The notes: generated by a model not told the origin, from the letters alone. A stretch of DNA of 64,000 bases from Laspinema palackyanum D2a (GCA_025370845.1 JAMXFF010000017.1:74104-138103), one strand, 5' to 3'; shown: positions 27,373 to 36,279, numbered from the stretch's first letter. A program made the numbers and translations.

Positions 27373-27883
27373 TTGAGGGGAGGAACCCGGTTTCTCTACT
27401 CAATCTGAGCATCCTGTCCCTCACTCCCCTGAAATAGGTTTCGCCAAACCCGCCTTTTCCCAGTTTTTTCAAGATATGGTAGCGTCCGCGCAGGGTTATG
27501 CCCAACATGGGTCTCGCACCAGGGTGATGTTATTTTATTGTGCCACAATTGCGCCAATTTGGGGTAATCGTGACAGGGCTGAATCTGTGACAGGAGGCAA
27601 TTGGCTGCTGAAGCGCCTGTTACGGGAGGCAGAGGGTTCCATCGGGGGTGACAAAAGCTACAGCTTTTGTCAAGAGGATGCTGGGATTCAAAGCCCAATT
27701 TGTGGTTAGATTAAAAATAGGGCGATCGGGCAGTCTGTTCATAGGGTTGTTAGATTGTAACTTCCGATAGGGCTGATAAGGCATCGGGCTTATAAAAGCC
27801 ACTGTCAGGACTTCAGTCCTTTCAGCAGTTCATTCTCATAACCTCTAGGCCTTTTGTATCCCCTGTAATGTGCTTTCAAATCG

Positions 27884-27911
27884 ATCCTTTGATTTGTTCA
27901 AATCAAAGGAT
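27884..27911. promoter_or_regulatory. 13-bp perfect inverted repeat upstream of signal peptidase gene
   Basis: ATCCTTTGATTTG (27884-27896) and CAAATCAAAGGAT (27899-27911) are separated by TT, 40 bases before the ATG at 27951. It could be an operator for a dimeric regulator or an RNA hairpin in the leader; no T run follows. Confidence 0.5.
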
Positions 27912-27950
27912 TAGCCTGTTTTTGATGAATCCCATCTCTTATTTAAAATT

Positions 27951-29012
27951 ATGACTCTATCTTCTGAAGGCTCCTCACAACTTCAATCTGAAAAGCAACC
28001 TTGGATTGCAGTAATTTTATCACGAGTTATCCCAGGTATTGGGCAAATTTACGCCGGATATTTATTACGCGGGGTGATCATTTTTGCAGTTTGGAGCGGA
28101 AGTGCGATGATGGCCCTTTTGTCATTATTACAACCTGATATTAATGTGGGGATTGTAGGGCTTGGATTGCTGATACATTTTGCTTTAGGCTTTTGGAATC
28201 TTTTTGACGCTCATTCCTCCGCAAGAAAGAGTAATAGTCCGCAATTTGAAACGTTACGAAAATCTAAAAAAGACCCTTGGTTGGCTGTTTTTCTTTCCCT
28301 GTTGATTCCGGGTTTGGGTCATTTCTACATTAAAAAAATAGGGGAAGGAATTATTTTTTTTATTGCTACGATAGTCGTTGCCATACTTGCACCTAAAATA
28401 TTTGTGGGAATATTGCAATTTGGGGCCGCTTTCCATGTTTATCAATTCATGAACAAGAGAAAAGACCTTTCTCAAGAGAAAACACCCTTACTCATTGGTT
28501 TATTCGTTATTGCTTCTCTGGTTGTATCAAGTGCAATATCTTCCATCGCCAGTTCTGCCCTTGAAACTCGCTATATACCCTCTGCCTCTATGATACCTAC
28601 TTTGCAAATAAATGATCGCCTAATTGTTGATAAATTAACTTATAAGTTTAATCTACCTGAACGGGGAGATATTATTCTTTTTTCGCCTACTCAATTTCTC
28701 CAGGAGCAAAATTTCACAGACCCTTTTATCTTCCGAATTATCGGGTTACCTGGAGAAACAGTCGAAGTCATTAATGGACAAGTCAAGATTAATAATCAGC
28801 CTCTGGAAGAACCCTATATTGCTGAACCTCCCACCTATCAGTACGGACCCTCTACGGTTCCTGAAAATAATTATTTTGTGTTAGGAGATAACCGCAATAA
28901 TAGCTATGATAGCCAATATTGGGGATTCCTTCCTAAAGAAAACATTTTTGGAAAAGCTCAGACAATATTTTGGCCCCTAGATAGGCGGGGACCGATTCAA
29001 CAATTGCCCTAA
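27951..29012 (+). CDS. Signal peptidase I family protein with duplicated N-terminal membrane domain; general-base Lys missing
   Basis: A 353-residue membrane protein. Residues 1-75 and about 100-155 are a duplicated two-helix unit (KQPWIAVILSRVIPGIGQIYAGYLLRG and KDPWLAVFLSLLIPGLGHFYIKKIGEG). The S26 peptidase domain starts near residue 180 with a further helix (LLIGLFVIASLVVSSAI), then box B IPSASMIPTLQINDRLIVDK with the nucleophile Ser, box C ERGDIILF, box D FIFRIIGLPGETVEV and box E FVLGDNRNNSYDSQYWGFLP. In active bacterial enzymes box D reads xKRVxGLPGD and Lys is the general base. Here Phe (TTC) takes its place. Catalysis is therefore doubtful or altered. Start ATG; the inverted repeat at 27884 lies upstream. 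Confidence 0.85.
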   Translation: MTLSSEGSSQLQSEKQPWIAVILSRVIPGIGQIYAGYLLRGVIIFAVWSGSAMMALLSLLQPDINVGIVGLGLLIHFALGFWNLFDAHSSARKSNSPQFETLRKSKKDPWLAVFLSLLIPGLGHFYIKKIGEGIIFFIATIVVAILAPKIFVGILQFGAAFHVYQFMNKRKDLSQEKTPLLIGLFVIASLVVSSAISSIASSALETRYIPSASMIPTLQINDRLIVDKLTYKFNLPERGDIILFSPTQFLQEQNFTDPFIFRIIGLPGETVEVINGQVKINNQPLEEPYIAEPPTYQYGPSTVPENNYFVLGDNRNNSYDSQYWGFLPKENIFGKAQTIFWPLDRRGPIQQLP

Positions 29013-29044
29013 CCCGATTATCCAAACCAAATCATGAGAGCTAC

Positions 29045-29074
29045 GGGAGAGACGAAAAACTTCGCCTCTCTCCC
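29045..29074. terminator. Hairpin between convergent lepB-like and photolyase genes
   Basis: GGGAGAGA and TCTCTCCC pair around a 14-base loop. It lies 33 bases after the signal peptidase stop. A T run is weak, so factor-independent termination is only likely. Confidence 0.5.
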
Positions 29075-29088
29075 TTCCCTACATCCGG

Positions 29089-29114
29089 AAACGACTGAAG
29101 TCGTTACTACGAAC
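29089..29114 (-). repeat. Single REP-like unit overlapping the photolyase stop
   Basis: AACGACTGAAGTCGTTACTACGAACG on the plus strand. Read on the minus strand, CGTTCGTAG of the unit encodes Arg-Ser-stop, the last codons of the photolyase gene. Confidence 0.9.
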
Positions 29115-30573
29115 GTTTTAATGCCGCTTTATACACCTGCTCATTTATTTTTGCAGACTCAAACAAATCAACCATAGGATGGGGATAATCCTTGCCAATT
29201 TTCACCCCAAACCGCTGCTGTTCCACTTCCAATAATTTCCAAGGTTCATGCATTTTAGCTGCCGAAACTGCTGCCAACTCGGGTAACCAATACTTGACAT
29301 ACTCCCCATCGGGGTCATAATCTTTAGATTGCTTGATGATATTAAAAAAGCGAAACCCCCGGGCATCATTCCCCACGCCAGCAGTGTAATTCCAATTCCC
29401 CCAATTGCTACAAACATCATAATCAATCAGCAGGGACTCAAACCATTCCGCTCCCATTTGCCAATTTATGCCGAGGTTTTTCGTCAGGAAACTGGCGACA
29501 TTTTGTCTGCCTCGATTGGACATAAATCCAGTTGCGGCTAGTTCGCGCATATTGGCATCTACAAGGGGAAATCCGGTTTTTCCTTGTTGCCAGAGGGTGA
29601 ATTTTTGCCAATCTTCTTGCCAGGGAATGGGGATTCCTTGTAATCCGGATTGACGGAAGATGGCGTTACCATGTTTGGCGCAGATGAACCGGAAGTAATC
29701 TCGCCAGAGTAACTCGAAAATTAGCCAATAGGTGGAGTCATTTTTGATGCGTTGGGTTTCGTAGTCTTGGACTTGTTGGTAAATGTAGCGGGGGGAGAGG
29801 CAACCCAAGGATAACCAGGGGGAAAATTTGGAGGAATAGTCGGGACCGAGCATTCCGTTGCGGGTTTCTTTGTAGGTTCGCAGGCGATCGCCTGTCCAAA
29901 TATAGTCCTGCACTCGCGCAATTCCGGCGCTTTCTCCTCCGGTAAAGGGGAGGACCGCTTGGGAGGCGATCGCCACTTTCTCCACCCCTAATTCCGTTAA
30001 GCTGGGTAAGTTCCCTGTCTCAATTTCCGGTAACGGTGGCAACTGAGTCGGAGTGGGAACGCAAGAATCCGGGGTGGCTGTTTTCTCCACTTGTTTGCGA
30101 AAATTAGTGAACAGTTCGGGAATATTGGGGATATCAAACGGGAGGCGATCGCAATGATAAAGCGTATGTCCCCAGAAGGATTTGAGGGAAATATCCAACG
30201 GGTTTACAGCTTGAGACAGTGCTGTTTCTACCCCAATTTCTTCCGCTGTGACTTCCTGATGGAAATAAATCGCCGAGGCATTGACTTGTTGGGCAATTTG
30301 AGGTAAAATTGATTCAGGTTTTCCAATTTTAATGATTAAGTTACTGCCAAGATTTTGCAGAAATTGCCGCAGGTTTGCCACACTTTCGAGTAAAAACTGG
30401 GCGCGGAATGGGCCAGTTTTTGGAAACCCATAAGTAGTTTTAGAAAATTGTCGAGGGTCGAAACAATAGATAGGCACAATCGGCGCATGATTTTGTATGG
30501 CGCGATGCAGCGGTTCGTGATCATGTACGCGCAAATCGTTGCGATACCAGAGGATTATTGGTTGGGATGTCAT
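29107..30573 (-). CDS. Photolyase/cryptochrome, DASH type
   Basis: A 488-residue FAD-dependent photolyase-family protein. The N-terminal Rossmann domain (PIILWYRNDLRVHDHEPLHRAI) would bind a light-harvesting folate; the C-terminal domain carries the FAD motifs LGPDYSSKFSPWLSLGCLSPRYI, ELLWRDYFRFI, TGFPLVDANMRELAATGFMSNRGRQNVASFL and NWGNWNYTAGVGNDAR. YGFPKTGPFRAQFLLESVANLRQ early in the protein and the GNDARGFRFFNIIKQSKDYDPDGEYVKYWLPEL ending are cryptochrome-DASH traits. DASH proteins repair cyclobutane dimers mainly in single-stranded DNA and may signal blue light. The last two residues and the stop come from the REP unit at 29089. Confidence 0.93.
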   Translation of the reverse strand: MTSQPIILWYRNDLRVHDHEPLHRAIQNHAPIVPIYCFDPRQFSKTTYGFPKTGPFRAQFLLESVANLRQFLQNLGSNLIIKIGKPESILPQIAQQVNASAIYFHQEVTAEEIGVETALSQAVNPLDISLKSFWGHTLYHCDRLPFDIPNIPELFTNFRKQVEKTATPDSCVPTPTQLPPLPEIETGNLPSLTELGVEKVAIASQAVLPFTGGESAGIARVQDYIWTGDRLRTYKETRNGMLGPDYSSKFSPWLSLGCLSPRYIYQQVQDYETQRIKNDSTYWLIFELLWRDYFRFICAKHGNAIFRQSGLQGIPIPWQEDWQKFTLWQQGKTGFPLVDANMRELAATGFMSNRGRQNVASFLTKNLGINWQMGAEWFESLLIDYDVCSNWGNWNYTAGVGNDARGFRFFNIIKQSKDYDPDGEYVKYWLPELAAVSAAKMHEPWKLLEVEQQRFGVKIGKDYPHPMVDLFESAKINEQVYKAALKRS

Positions 30574-30600
30574 GGGTTGTATATATAGTTAATAACTCTC

Positions 30601-30743
30601 GTGTCACGGCAGAGCCGTGACACGGGCTTCTTGCGGCTCTGCCGCCTGTTACTGGAGGCATAGCCAAGTCACGAGGTGGGGAGGAGGGTACAGGAGGCAG
30701 AGCCTCCAATTGTGCGTGCCTCGGCAGAGCCAAGTCACGAGGT
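30601..30743. repeat. Composite inverted-repeat element (GGCAGAGCC type)
   Basis: Starts with a perfect 9-bp hairpin GTGTCACGG/CCGTGACAC (30601-30623), then GCGGCTCTGCCGCC, AGGCAGAGCCTCC and GGCAGAGCCAAGTCACGAGG twice (about 30657-30676 shortened, 30722-30742). A GCCTGTTACnGGAGGCAGAGG relative occurs near 27613. A dispersed intergenic repeat, no coding capacity. Confidence 0.65.
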
Positions 30744-30767
30744 ATGTGGGGGAAATAGTATAAAAAA

Positions 30768-30791
30768 AAGGCAGTTAATTAAAACTGCCTT
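30768..30791 (-). terminator. ndhD terminator
   Basis: AAGGCAGTT and AACTGCCTT are 9-bp arms with a 6-base AT loop; on the minus strand a run of T follows. It lies 30 bases after the ndhD stop. Confidence 0.85.
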
Positions 30792-30820
30792 GACTGTAAC
30801 AGACTGAAATGATGGATAAC

Positions 30821-32404
30821 CTACCGACTGCTACCAATTGCCGGAGCTTCCATTGGTTCTCCTAACGCAACCGATGCGCCTTCCGCCAACGTGGGTACTG
30901 AGTTCCGCAATCTGGCGGTTAACTGTACCGTGGTGGCATCATAGATTTGAGTGAGAATCTTGGGATATAACCCAATCCCAATAATCGGCACCAGCAGGCA
31001 GGCAATGATAAACACTTCCCGAGGTTCGGAATCAATCAGGGCTTCATGTTCCACTAATTCCTTATTCTCTGGTCCATATAGCATTTCTCGCAACATGGAC
31101 AGGAGGTAAATCGGGGTGAGAATGACGCCGACTGCCGCTAAGAAGACGATGACGATGCGGAAGGGTAGGCTATAGGCATCGCTGGTGGCAAAGCCGACGA
31201 AGACCATTAATTCAGCCACAAATCCACTCATTCCCGGCAACGCTAAGGAGGCTAGGGAACAAGTGGTCCACATGGCAAAGGACTTTTTCATCTTTTTGCC
31301 AATGCCGCCCATTTCATCCAGCATCAGGGTATGGGTGCGATCGTAGGTTGCTCCCACCATGAAGAACAAACTCGCCCCAATCAGCCCGTGAGAGACCATT
31401 TGTAAGACAGCCCCGCTTAACCCTAAGTCGGTGAATGAGCCAATCCCAATCAGCACAAATCCCATGTGAGAAATGGAGGAATAGGCAATCTTCCGTTTGA
31501 GGTTGCGTTGGGCAAAGGAAGTGAGGGCGGCATAAATAATGTTAACAACGCCGAGGATGACTAGAATCGGTGCGAACACCGCGTGAGCATCGGGTAACAT
31601 TTGGGCATTCATGCGGATGATGGCGTATCCCCCCATCTTCAGCAGAATCCCGGCGAGTAACATATGCACTGGGGCGGTGGCTTCCCCGTGAGCATCGGGT
31701 AACCAGGTATGCAGGGGGAAGATGGGCAGTTTGACGCCGTAGGCAATTAAAAATGCTGCATAGAGCAACAGTTCTAAGTTAATGGCGTAGTCCTTCGCCG
31801 CCAGGGACTGCATATCAAAGGTGACGGTATCCCCGTAGAAGGCCATTGCGAGGCCCGCCAGCAGAATAAACAGGGAACCGCCTGCGGTGTAGAGGATAAA
31901 TTTGGTGGCTGCATAGAGGCGTTTTTTACCGCCCCAGATGGACAGCAGCAGGTACACCGGAATCAGTTCCAATTCCCACACCAGGAAGAACAACAGCATA
32001 TCCTGGACGGCAAAGACGGCGATTTGTCCGCCATACATCGCCAAAATCAAGAAGAAAAAGAGTTTTGGCTTTAAGGTGACGGGCCAAGAGGCCAAAATTG
32101 CCAGGGTGGTGATAAATCCGGTGAGGATAATCAGGGGCATGGATAAGCCATCGGCCCCGACTGACCAGTTGAGGTCTAAGGCAGGCACCCAAGAGTAGCT
32201 TTCAAAAAGCTGGATGTTGGGGTTGCTGAGGTCGTAATGATTACAGAAGGTGTAGACAATGAGGGCAAAGTCAATGAGTCCGACGATTAGGGCATACCAA
32301 CGCACCGTGCGCCCATCTTTATCGGGGATAACAGGGATGAGTAGGGATGCCGCGATCGGAAACAGGATAATTGTAGTTAGCCAAGGAAATTCAGCCATGT
32401 TCAT
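30821..32404 (-). CDS. ndhD: NAD(P)H-quinone oxidoreductase subunit 4 (NdhD, D1 type)
   Basis: Proton-pumping antiporter-like subunit of the cyanobacterial NDH-1 complex in the thylakoid membrane; with NdhF1 it gives NDH-1L, which serves respiration and cyclic electron flow. The 527 residues with about 14 membrane helices fit. Marks include [46 protein letters not shown] (with the conserved Glu in a helix), [32 protein letters not shown] and [17 protein letters not shown]. The start may be Met1 or Met3 (MAEFPW). ndhF lies 416 bases upstream on the same strand, the usual cyanobacterial order ndhF1-ndhD1, but two REP pairs and hairpins separate them. Confidence 0.96.
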   Translation of the reverse strand: MNMAEFPWLTTIILFPIAASLLIPVIPDKDGRTVRWYALIVGLIDFALIVYTFCNHYDLSNPNIQLFESYSWVPALDLNWSVGADGLSMPLIILTGFITTLAILASWPVTLKPKLFFFLILAMYGGQIAVFAVQDMLLFFLVWELELIPVYLLLSIWGGKKRLYAATKFILYTAGGSLFILLAGLAMAFYGDTVTFDMQSLAAKDYAINLELLLYAAFLIAYGVKLPIFPLHTWLPDAHGEATAPVHMLLAGILLKMGGYAIIRMNAQMLPDAHAVFAPILVILGVVNIIYAALTSFAQRNLKRKIAYSSISHMGFVLIGIGSFTDLGLSGAVLQMVSHGLIGASLFFMVGATYDRTHTLMLDEMGGIGKKMKKSFAMWTTCSLASLALPGMSGFVAELMVFVGFATSDAYSLPFRIVIVFLAAVGVILTPIYLLSMLREMLYGPENKELVEHEALIDSEPREVFIIACLLVPIIGIGLYPKILTQIYDATTVQLTARLRNSVPTLAEGASVALGEPMEAPAIGSSR

Positions 32405-32483
32405 AGATCGCTACCAAAATTCATCAAAGATACTAAATCCGGTCGTTACTTAAGGGGATTGCAAAACATCAATCATCCCAACG

Positions 32484-32603
32484 TTCGTAGTAACCCCTTC
32501 AGGGGTTTCTTGAAGATGACTCCTGAAGGAGTCACTACGAACGGTTTGTAGTAACCCCTTCAGGGGTTTCTTGAAGATGACTCCTGAAGGAGTCACTACG
32601 AAC
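32484..32603. repeat. Two tandem REP-like pairs with variant stems
   Basis: Each pair has a forward unit GTTCGTAG (or GTTTGTAG)TAACCCCTTCAGGGG and a reverse unit GACTCCTGAAGGAGTCACTACGAAC. The stems are CCCCT/AGGGG and GACTCC/GGAGTC, but the outer GTTCGTAG and inner TTCA are as elsewhere. Lies between ndhF and ndhD. The rest of 32405-32740 has a CCCGCGCAGGCGGG hairpin near 32655 and no gene. Confidence 0.9.
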
Positions 32604-32748
32604 GGTTTGGGGATTTTATTTTTTGGAGTTCCCGAAAAGGCTTTTGCTCTTAGCCCGCGCAGGCGGGCTTTGTCCGTATAGCCCCACCCTTGAGGGTGCG
32701 GGTTTTTATCCAACCGGATTGAGTATAGAAAATCCACCCGTCACACTA

Positions 32749-32798
32749 CAGAAGCCAGAATTAACTCCGAGGCAATGATGCTGTAATTCTGGCTTCTG
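32749..32798. terminator. 15-bp inverted repeat after ndhF
   Basis: CAGAAGCCAGAATTA (32749-32763) and TAATTCTGGCTTCTG (32784-32798) are exact complements with a 20-base loop, 23 bases after the ndhF stop. No T run; may stabilise the ndhF 3' end or mark a processing site between ndhF and ndhD. Confidence 0.55.
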
Positions 32799-32820
32799 CT
32801 TGGGCGACAGATGAATTGGG

Positions 32821-34890
32821 TTAAGTCACGCCGGAGAGAATGACTAAGCCTAGAACCGCCACAAAGACGATCAAGGCATAGAATTGGGCGCGACCGTTTT
32901 CAAAGTATTTGAGTCCTTCGCCACTGATGACGGTAATCAACCCGGTGAGGTTGACGGCCCCATCAACGACGCGATAATCGACTTCCATCACCTGTCTGGC
33001 TAACCGGCGAGAACCGAGGACAAACAGGGAGTTGTAGATTTCGTCAAAGTACCATTTCTTGCGAGAAAGCAAGTAGAGGGGTTTGATTTGGGCGGCGATC
33101 GCCCCGGGGTCGATTTTCCGACTCAAGTACATCAGGGATGCCAAGGTAATCCCCAGCAACGCAATTCCCACAGAACTACCGCCCATGACCAAGAATTCGG
33201 TGAGGTTGAATTCTTCGGCGTGTTCGGCAATTTCCAGCATGGATTCACTGGGGGGATGAATAAATTGCTCGAAGTAATTGGCAAAGGGAGTCCCCACTAA
33301 CCCAATCAGGACCGAAGGCACGGCCAGGGCCATCAAGGGGAAGGTCATGGCTAGGGGGGACTCATGGGGATATTCGCTGTGATGACCGTGAGAGTGGTCA
33401 TTCTCGTTGGCTTCCAGTTCCCGAGGGTCCATTGCACCGGGACCAAAGGCGAGGATGGGTTCCCCTGCTTCGGCTTCGCTTTTGAGTTGGTGACGAATCT
33501 CGGTGTCGTTGCCTCGGAATGGTCCTTCAAAGGTCATGAAGTACATCCGGAACATATAGAAGGCGGTCATTCCGGCAGTTAGCCAGCCGACGCCCCAGAG
33601 GGCGGGATTGGCTTCAAAGGCGGCCCCGAGGATTTCGTCTTTGGACCAGAATCCAGCAAAGGGTGGGATTCCACAAATGGCGAGGGTGCCGATCGCAAAA
33701 GTAGCAGCAGTAATCGGCATAAATTTCCGCAGTCCCCCCATTAGCCGCATATCTTGGGCCAGGGTGGGGTCATGACCCACCACTTCTTCCATGCCATGAA
33801 TCACGGATCCAGACCCGAGAAACAGCATGGCTTTGAAGTAGGCATGGGTCATCAGGTGAAAGAGTCCGGCGCTGTAGGCCCCGATCCCCATTGCCATGAC
33901 CATGTAACCCAGTTGGGACATGGTGGAATAGGCTAACCCTTTTTTGATGTCGGTTTGGGTAAGGGCGATCGTGGCCCCCAGGAAGGCAGTGAAGCATCCG
34001 GTCCAGGCGATGACGGTCATTGCGCTGGGGATATGTTCAAAGACGGGATACATCCGGGCGATTAAGAAGACTCCGGCAGCCACCATCGTGGCGGCGTGGA
34101 TTAAAGCCGAGATGGGGGTGGGGCCTTCCATCGCGTCCGGTAGCCAGACATGGAGGGGGAATTGAGCGGATTTAGCAACGGGTCCGAGAAAGACCAAGAT
34201 GGCTAAGAGGGCCGCGACGCCTCCACCGATCGCCCCGGATTGGACGAGATCTTGCAGGCGATCGCCCATGATTTGAAAATCAAAACTATCCGTTGCCCAA
34301 TATAAGCCCAACATCCCCAACAGCAGACCAAAGTCGCCCACGCGGTTGGTAACAAAGGCTTTTTGACAAGCATCTGCTGCCGGTTTGCGATCGAACCAAA
34401 ATCCGATCAGCAAATAGGAACACATCCCAACGAGTTCCCAGAAGATATAAACCTGAACCAGGTTCGGACTGATCACCAGCCCCAACATTGAGGAGCTAAA
34501 CAGGCTCAGATAGGTGTAAAAGCGCACATATCCGGGATCATGAGCCATATAGCCATCGGTGTAAATCATCACCAATAGGGCCACAGTGGTCACGATCGCC
34601 AGCATCAGCGCTGAGAGGTGGTCAATGGTGTAACCCATTGTTAGGTGAAAATTCCCCGCCGCCGCCCATTCCAGACTGTAGGTGTAGGGTTCATGGCCTT
34701 GGATTTGACTCCAGAGCAAGGCAAAGGACAAAACCATTGCTGCACCTACGGAGGAGACCAAGAATGCGGCAGTCGCTTGCCGCAGATTATTGGTCGTCTT
34801 GTTATAAGAAATCAGGCCCAAGCCGACCAGCATTGCCGCTAATAAAGGCAAAACTGGAATCAGCCAAGCATACTGATAAATTGGTTCCAT
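32821..34890 (-). CDS. ndhF: NAD(P)H-quinone oxidoreductase subunit 5 (NdhF, F1 type)
   Basis: Largest antiporter-like subunit of NDH-1, at the distal end of the membrane arm. The 689 residues carry about 16 helices. Typical segments are MEPIYQYAWLIPVLPLLAAMLVGLGL, VYIFWELVGMCSYLLIGFWFDRKPAADACQKAFVTNRVGDFGLLLG, FLGPVAKSAQFPLHVWLPDAMEGPTPISALIHAATMVAAGVFLIARMYP and THAYFKAMLFLGSGSVIHGMEEVVGHD. A His/Glu-rich loop (NENDHSHGHHSEYPHESP) near residue 500 is common in NdhF1. The C-terminal amphipathic and last helices are present, so it is intact. Upstream 34891-35090 has no gene. Confidence 0.97.
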   Translation of the reverse strand: MEPIYQYAWLIPVLPLLAAMLVGLGLISYNKTTNNLRQATAAFLVSSVGAAMVLSFALLWSQIQGHEPYTYSLEWAAAGNFHLTMGYTIDHLSALMLAIVTTVALLVMIYTDGYMAHDPGYVRFYTYLSLFSSSMLGLVISPNLVQVYIFWELVGMCSYLLIGFWFDRKPAADACQKAFVTNRVGDFGLLLGMLGLYWATDSFDFQIMGDRLQDLVQSGAIGGGVAALLAILVFLGPVAKSAQFPLHVWLPDAMEGPTPISALIHAATMVAAGVFLIARMYPVFEHIPSAMTVIAWTGCFTAFLGATIALTQTDIKKGLAYSTMSQLGYMVMAMGIGAYSAGLFHLMTHAYFKAMLFLGSGSVIHGMEEVVGHDPTLAQDMRLMGGLRKFMPITAATFAIGTLAICGIPPFAGFWSKDEILGAAFEANPALWGVGWLTAGMTAFYMFRMYFMTFEGPFRGNDTEIRHQLKSEAEAGEPILAFGPGAMDPRELEANENDHSHGHHSEYPHESPLAMTFPLMALAVPSVLIGLVGTPFANYFEQFIHPPSESMLEIAEHAEEFNLTEFLVMGGSSVGIALLGITLASLMYLSRKIDPGAIAAQIKPLYLLSRKKWYFDEIYNSLFVLGSRRLARQVMEVDYRVVDGAVNLTGLITVISGEGLKYFENGRAQFYALIVFVAVLGLVILSGVT

Positions 34891-35090
34891 CGCTGACGCC
34901 CACTTAAATACTTCTTTACTGAGTTAACTCACTGGTTAACATTTTGACATAGACCCGCCATAGAAACGGGAGACTAGGGATATCATAGCGATATTCACTC
35001 ATTTGCATTTTTGGAGTTCTCTGATATAATCACCGATCCTTAAAGAAAGAGCCTTACGCCACGGATTTTCCCCACCCCTCAACCCCAAAG

Positions 35091-35195
35091 GAAAAACCCC
35101 ACCCAGATTAGACTAGATGGGGTTTAGCTGTTCCATTTTGTAAGAAGAAGTCACGGGATCACCCGCAATACAGGTCCCGTGATTAACCCAGAAAA
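35091..35195. other. Two intergenic hairpins between ndhF and the thioredoxin-like gene
   Basis: AACCCCA/TGGGGTT (about 35094-35122) and TCACGGGA/TCCCGTGA (about 35153-35183) can each fold. Neither has a good T run on either strand. I see no gene in 34891-35210. Confidence 0.45.
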
Positions 35196-35210
35196 AAGCT
35201 GCTGGCTGTA

Positions 35211-35244
35211 AAAAATTCCTGACGAGAGATTCTCATCAGGAATT
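35211..35244 (-). terminator. Terminator overlapping the stop of the thioredoxin-like gene
   Basis: AATTCCTGA and TCAGGAATT form 9-bp arms around a 13-base loop; on the minus strand the hairpin ends in a T5 run. The TGA stop of the gene (35236-35238) lies inside one arm. Confidence 0.8.
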
Positions 35245-35607
35245 GATGGCCGGTTGTAACTGGGAGTAAGAGTGCAACTTTTGAGTGTTCAGGAGCAGGG
35301 ACCTTAATTCACGAGTTAAGTCATCCCGTCCTTGGAATCCTTCAATGCGATGGATAATGGATCCTCCATCAAACAAAATCAGGGTGGGCAAGGTCGCGAT
35401 CCGATAGGTACTTGCAAGCTTTAAGGTTTGATCGGCATTAATTCCGACAATTTTCACCGTTTCGCCCCATTCGGCCTCGAATCCCTTCAAAACCGGGTTA
35501 ATCAGCAGACAAATACCGCACCACGGTGCCCAAAAATTCACGAGAACAGGAGTGGTAGCTTCTAAAACTTCTTGTTTAAAGGACCTTTCATTAAGAGACA
35601 ACACCAT
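35236..35607 (-). CDS. Thioredoxin-family protein with WCGIC active site
   Basis: A 123-residue soluble thioredoxin-like protein from the start at 35607 (MVLSLNERSF); the open frame allows 15 more residues at the N-terminus that look unlike the family. The active site is FWAPWCGICLLINPVLKGF: the CxxC is CGIC instead of CGPC, and LL replaces the usual RM/KM. The rest is canonical (VKIVGINADQTLKLASTYRIATLPTLILFDGG, with the cis-Pro in LPT). Loss of Pro between the cysteines normally shifts redox potential. Substrate unknown; no partner gene is nearby. Confidence 0.88.
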   Translation of the reverse strand: MVLSLNERSFKQEVLEATTPVLVNFWAPWCGICLLINPVLKGFEAEWGETVKIVGINADQTLKLASTYRIATLPTLILFDGGSIIHRIEGFQGRDDLTRELRSLLLNTQKLHSYSQLQPAINS

Positions 35608-35849
35608 GAGACCTCTTGATTGAATCGGTTTGGATATCAACACCGGGATCATGGTACATCGATTTGGGATCGTCTGGCTATCCCCCTGAGTAATCAGTTT
35701 TCAGTTTTGCCTCCGACCCCCGGGCGAAATTCGGCCCTTTTATAAGGTAAAACCCTTTACCCCCAAAGTTTTGAGGGGTTTCATCGTCTAACCTAGGCTG
35801 AAAAAGTTACCACAGACCCGTTCAAGATTATCCCTATGCTATGGCAAGA

Positions 35850-35917
35850 GTCATTGGTTGTTGGTTGTTGGTCATTGGTCATTGGTTGTTGGTCATTGGT
35901 TGTTTGTTGTTGGTCAG
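35850..35917 (+). repeat. Tandem TTGGTCATTGGTTG repeats
   Basis: A run of TTGGT, TGTTGG and TCATTGG units without coding potential, directly before MITE copy 2. The same motif class occurs at 3303 and 21205. Confidence 0.8.
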
Positions 35918-35946
35918 TAGTAATCTCCCCAATCTCCCCAATCTGA

Positions 35947-36279
35947 CAACAGTAGGTTTTTTACGCTTAAGGGAACCTCTTGTCCCCTCCCCTTGCCAAG
36001 GTCCGGGTTAGGGTGGGGTCCTCTCTGACGTGGCGCAAGCCCCGTCAGGATGAATAAGTGGGTTAAAATGTCACGCGCAAGCGCGATCGCCACGTCACGA
36101 AGAAAGAGGTTGAACCAACCTCCATACAGGTGCGGTAAGCGGAAGCTCTCCCGTAGGGAATCGCCTCCAAGAGTGCATGACCTGGAGATCGCCCAAGAGG
36201 AACCCCACCCTAACCCTCCCCTTGTCAAGGGGAGGGGACCATCAGGTGCAGTGAAGCCTTAAAAACCTACTCTTGTAAG
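35947..36279. mobile_element. MITE-like element copy 2, inner part inverted relative to copy 1
   Basis: Ends are AACAGTAGGTTTTTTACGC at the left and AAAAACCTACTCTTGTA at the right, matching copy 1 at 13921-14300. Next come inverted CCCCTCCCCTTGCCAAGG/CCTTGTCAAGGGGAGGGG arms. The segment GGTAAGCGGAAGCTCTCCCG (about 36130) and GGAGATCGCCCAAGAGGAACC are reverse complements of copy 1 sequences. Both flanks are runs of AATCTCCCC/ATCTCCCCC, so a target duplication cannot be read. The left terminus has lost a few bases (CAACAG for CAAGAG). Confidence 0.7.

Noticed and set aside
27396..27698. 100-residue minus-strand frame upstream of the signal peptidase gene
   Set aside because: It crosses hairpin repeats, has no ribosome site and no family motif.
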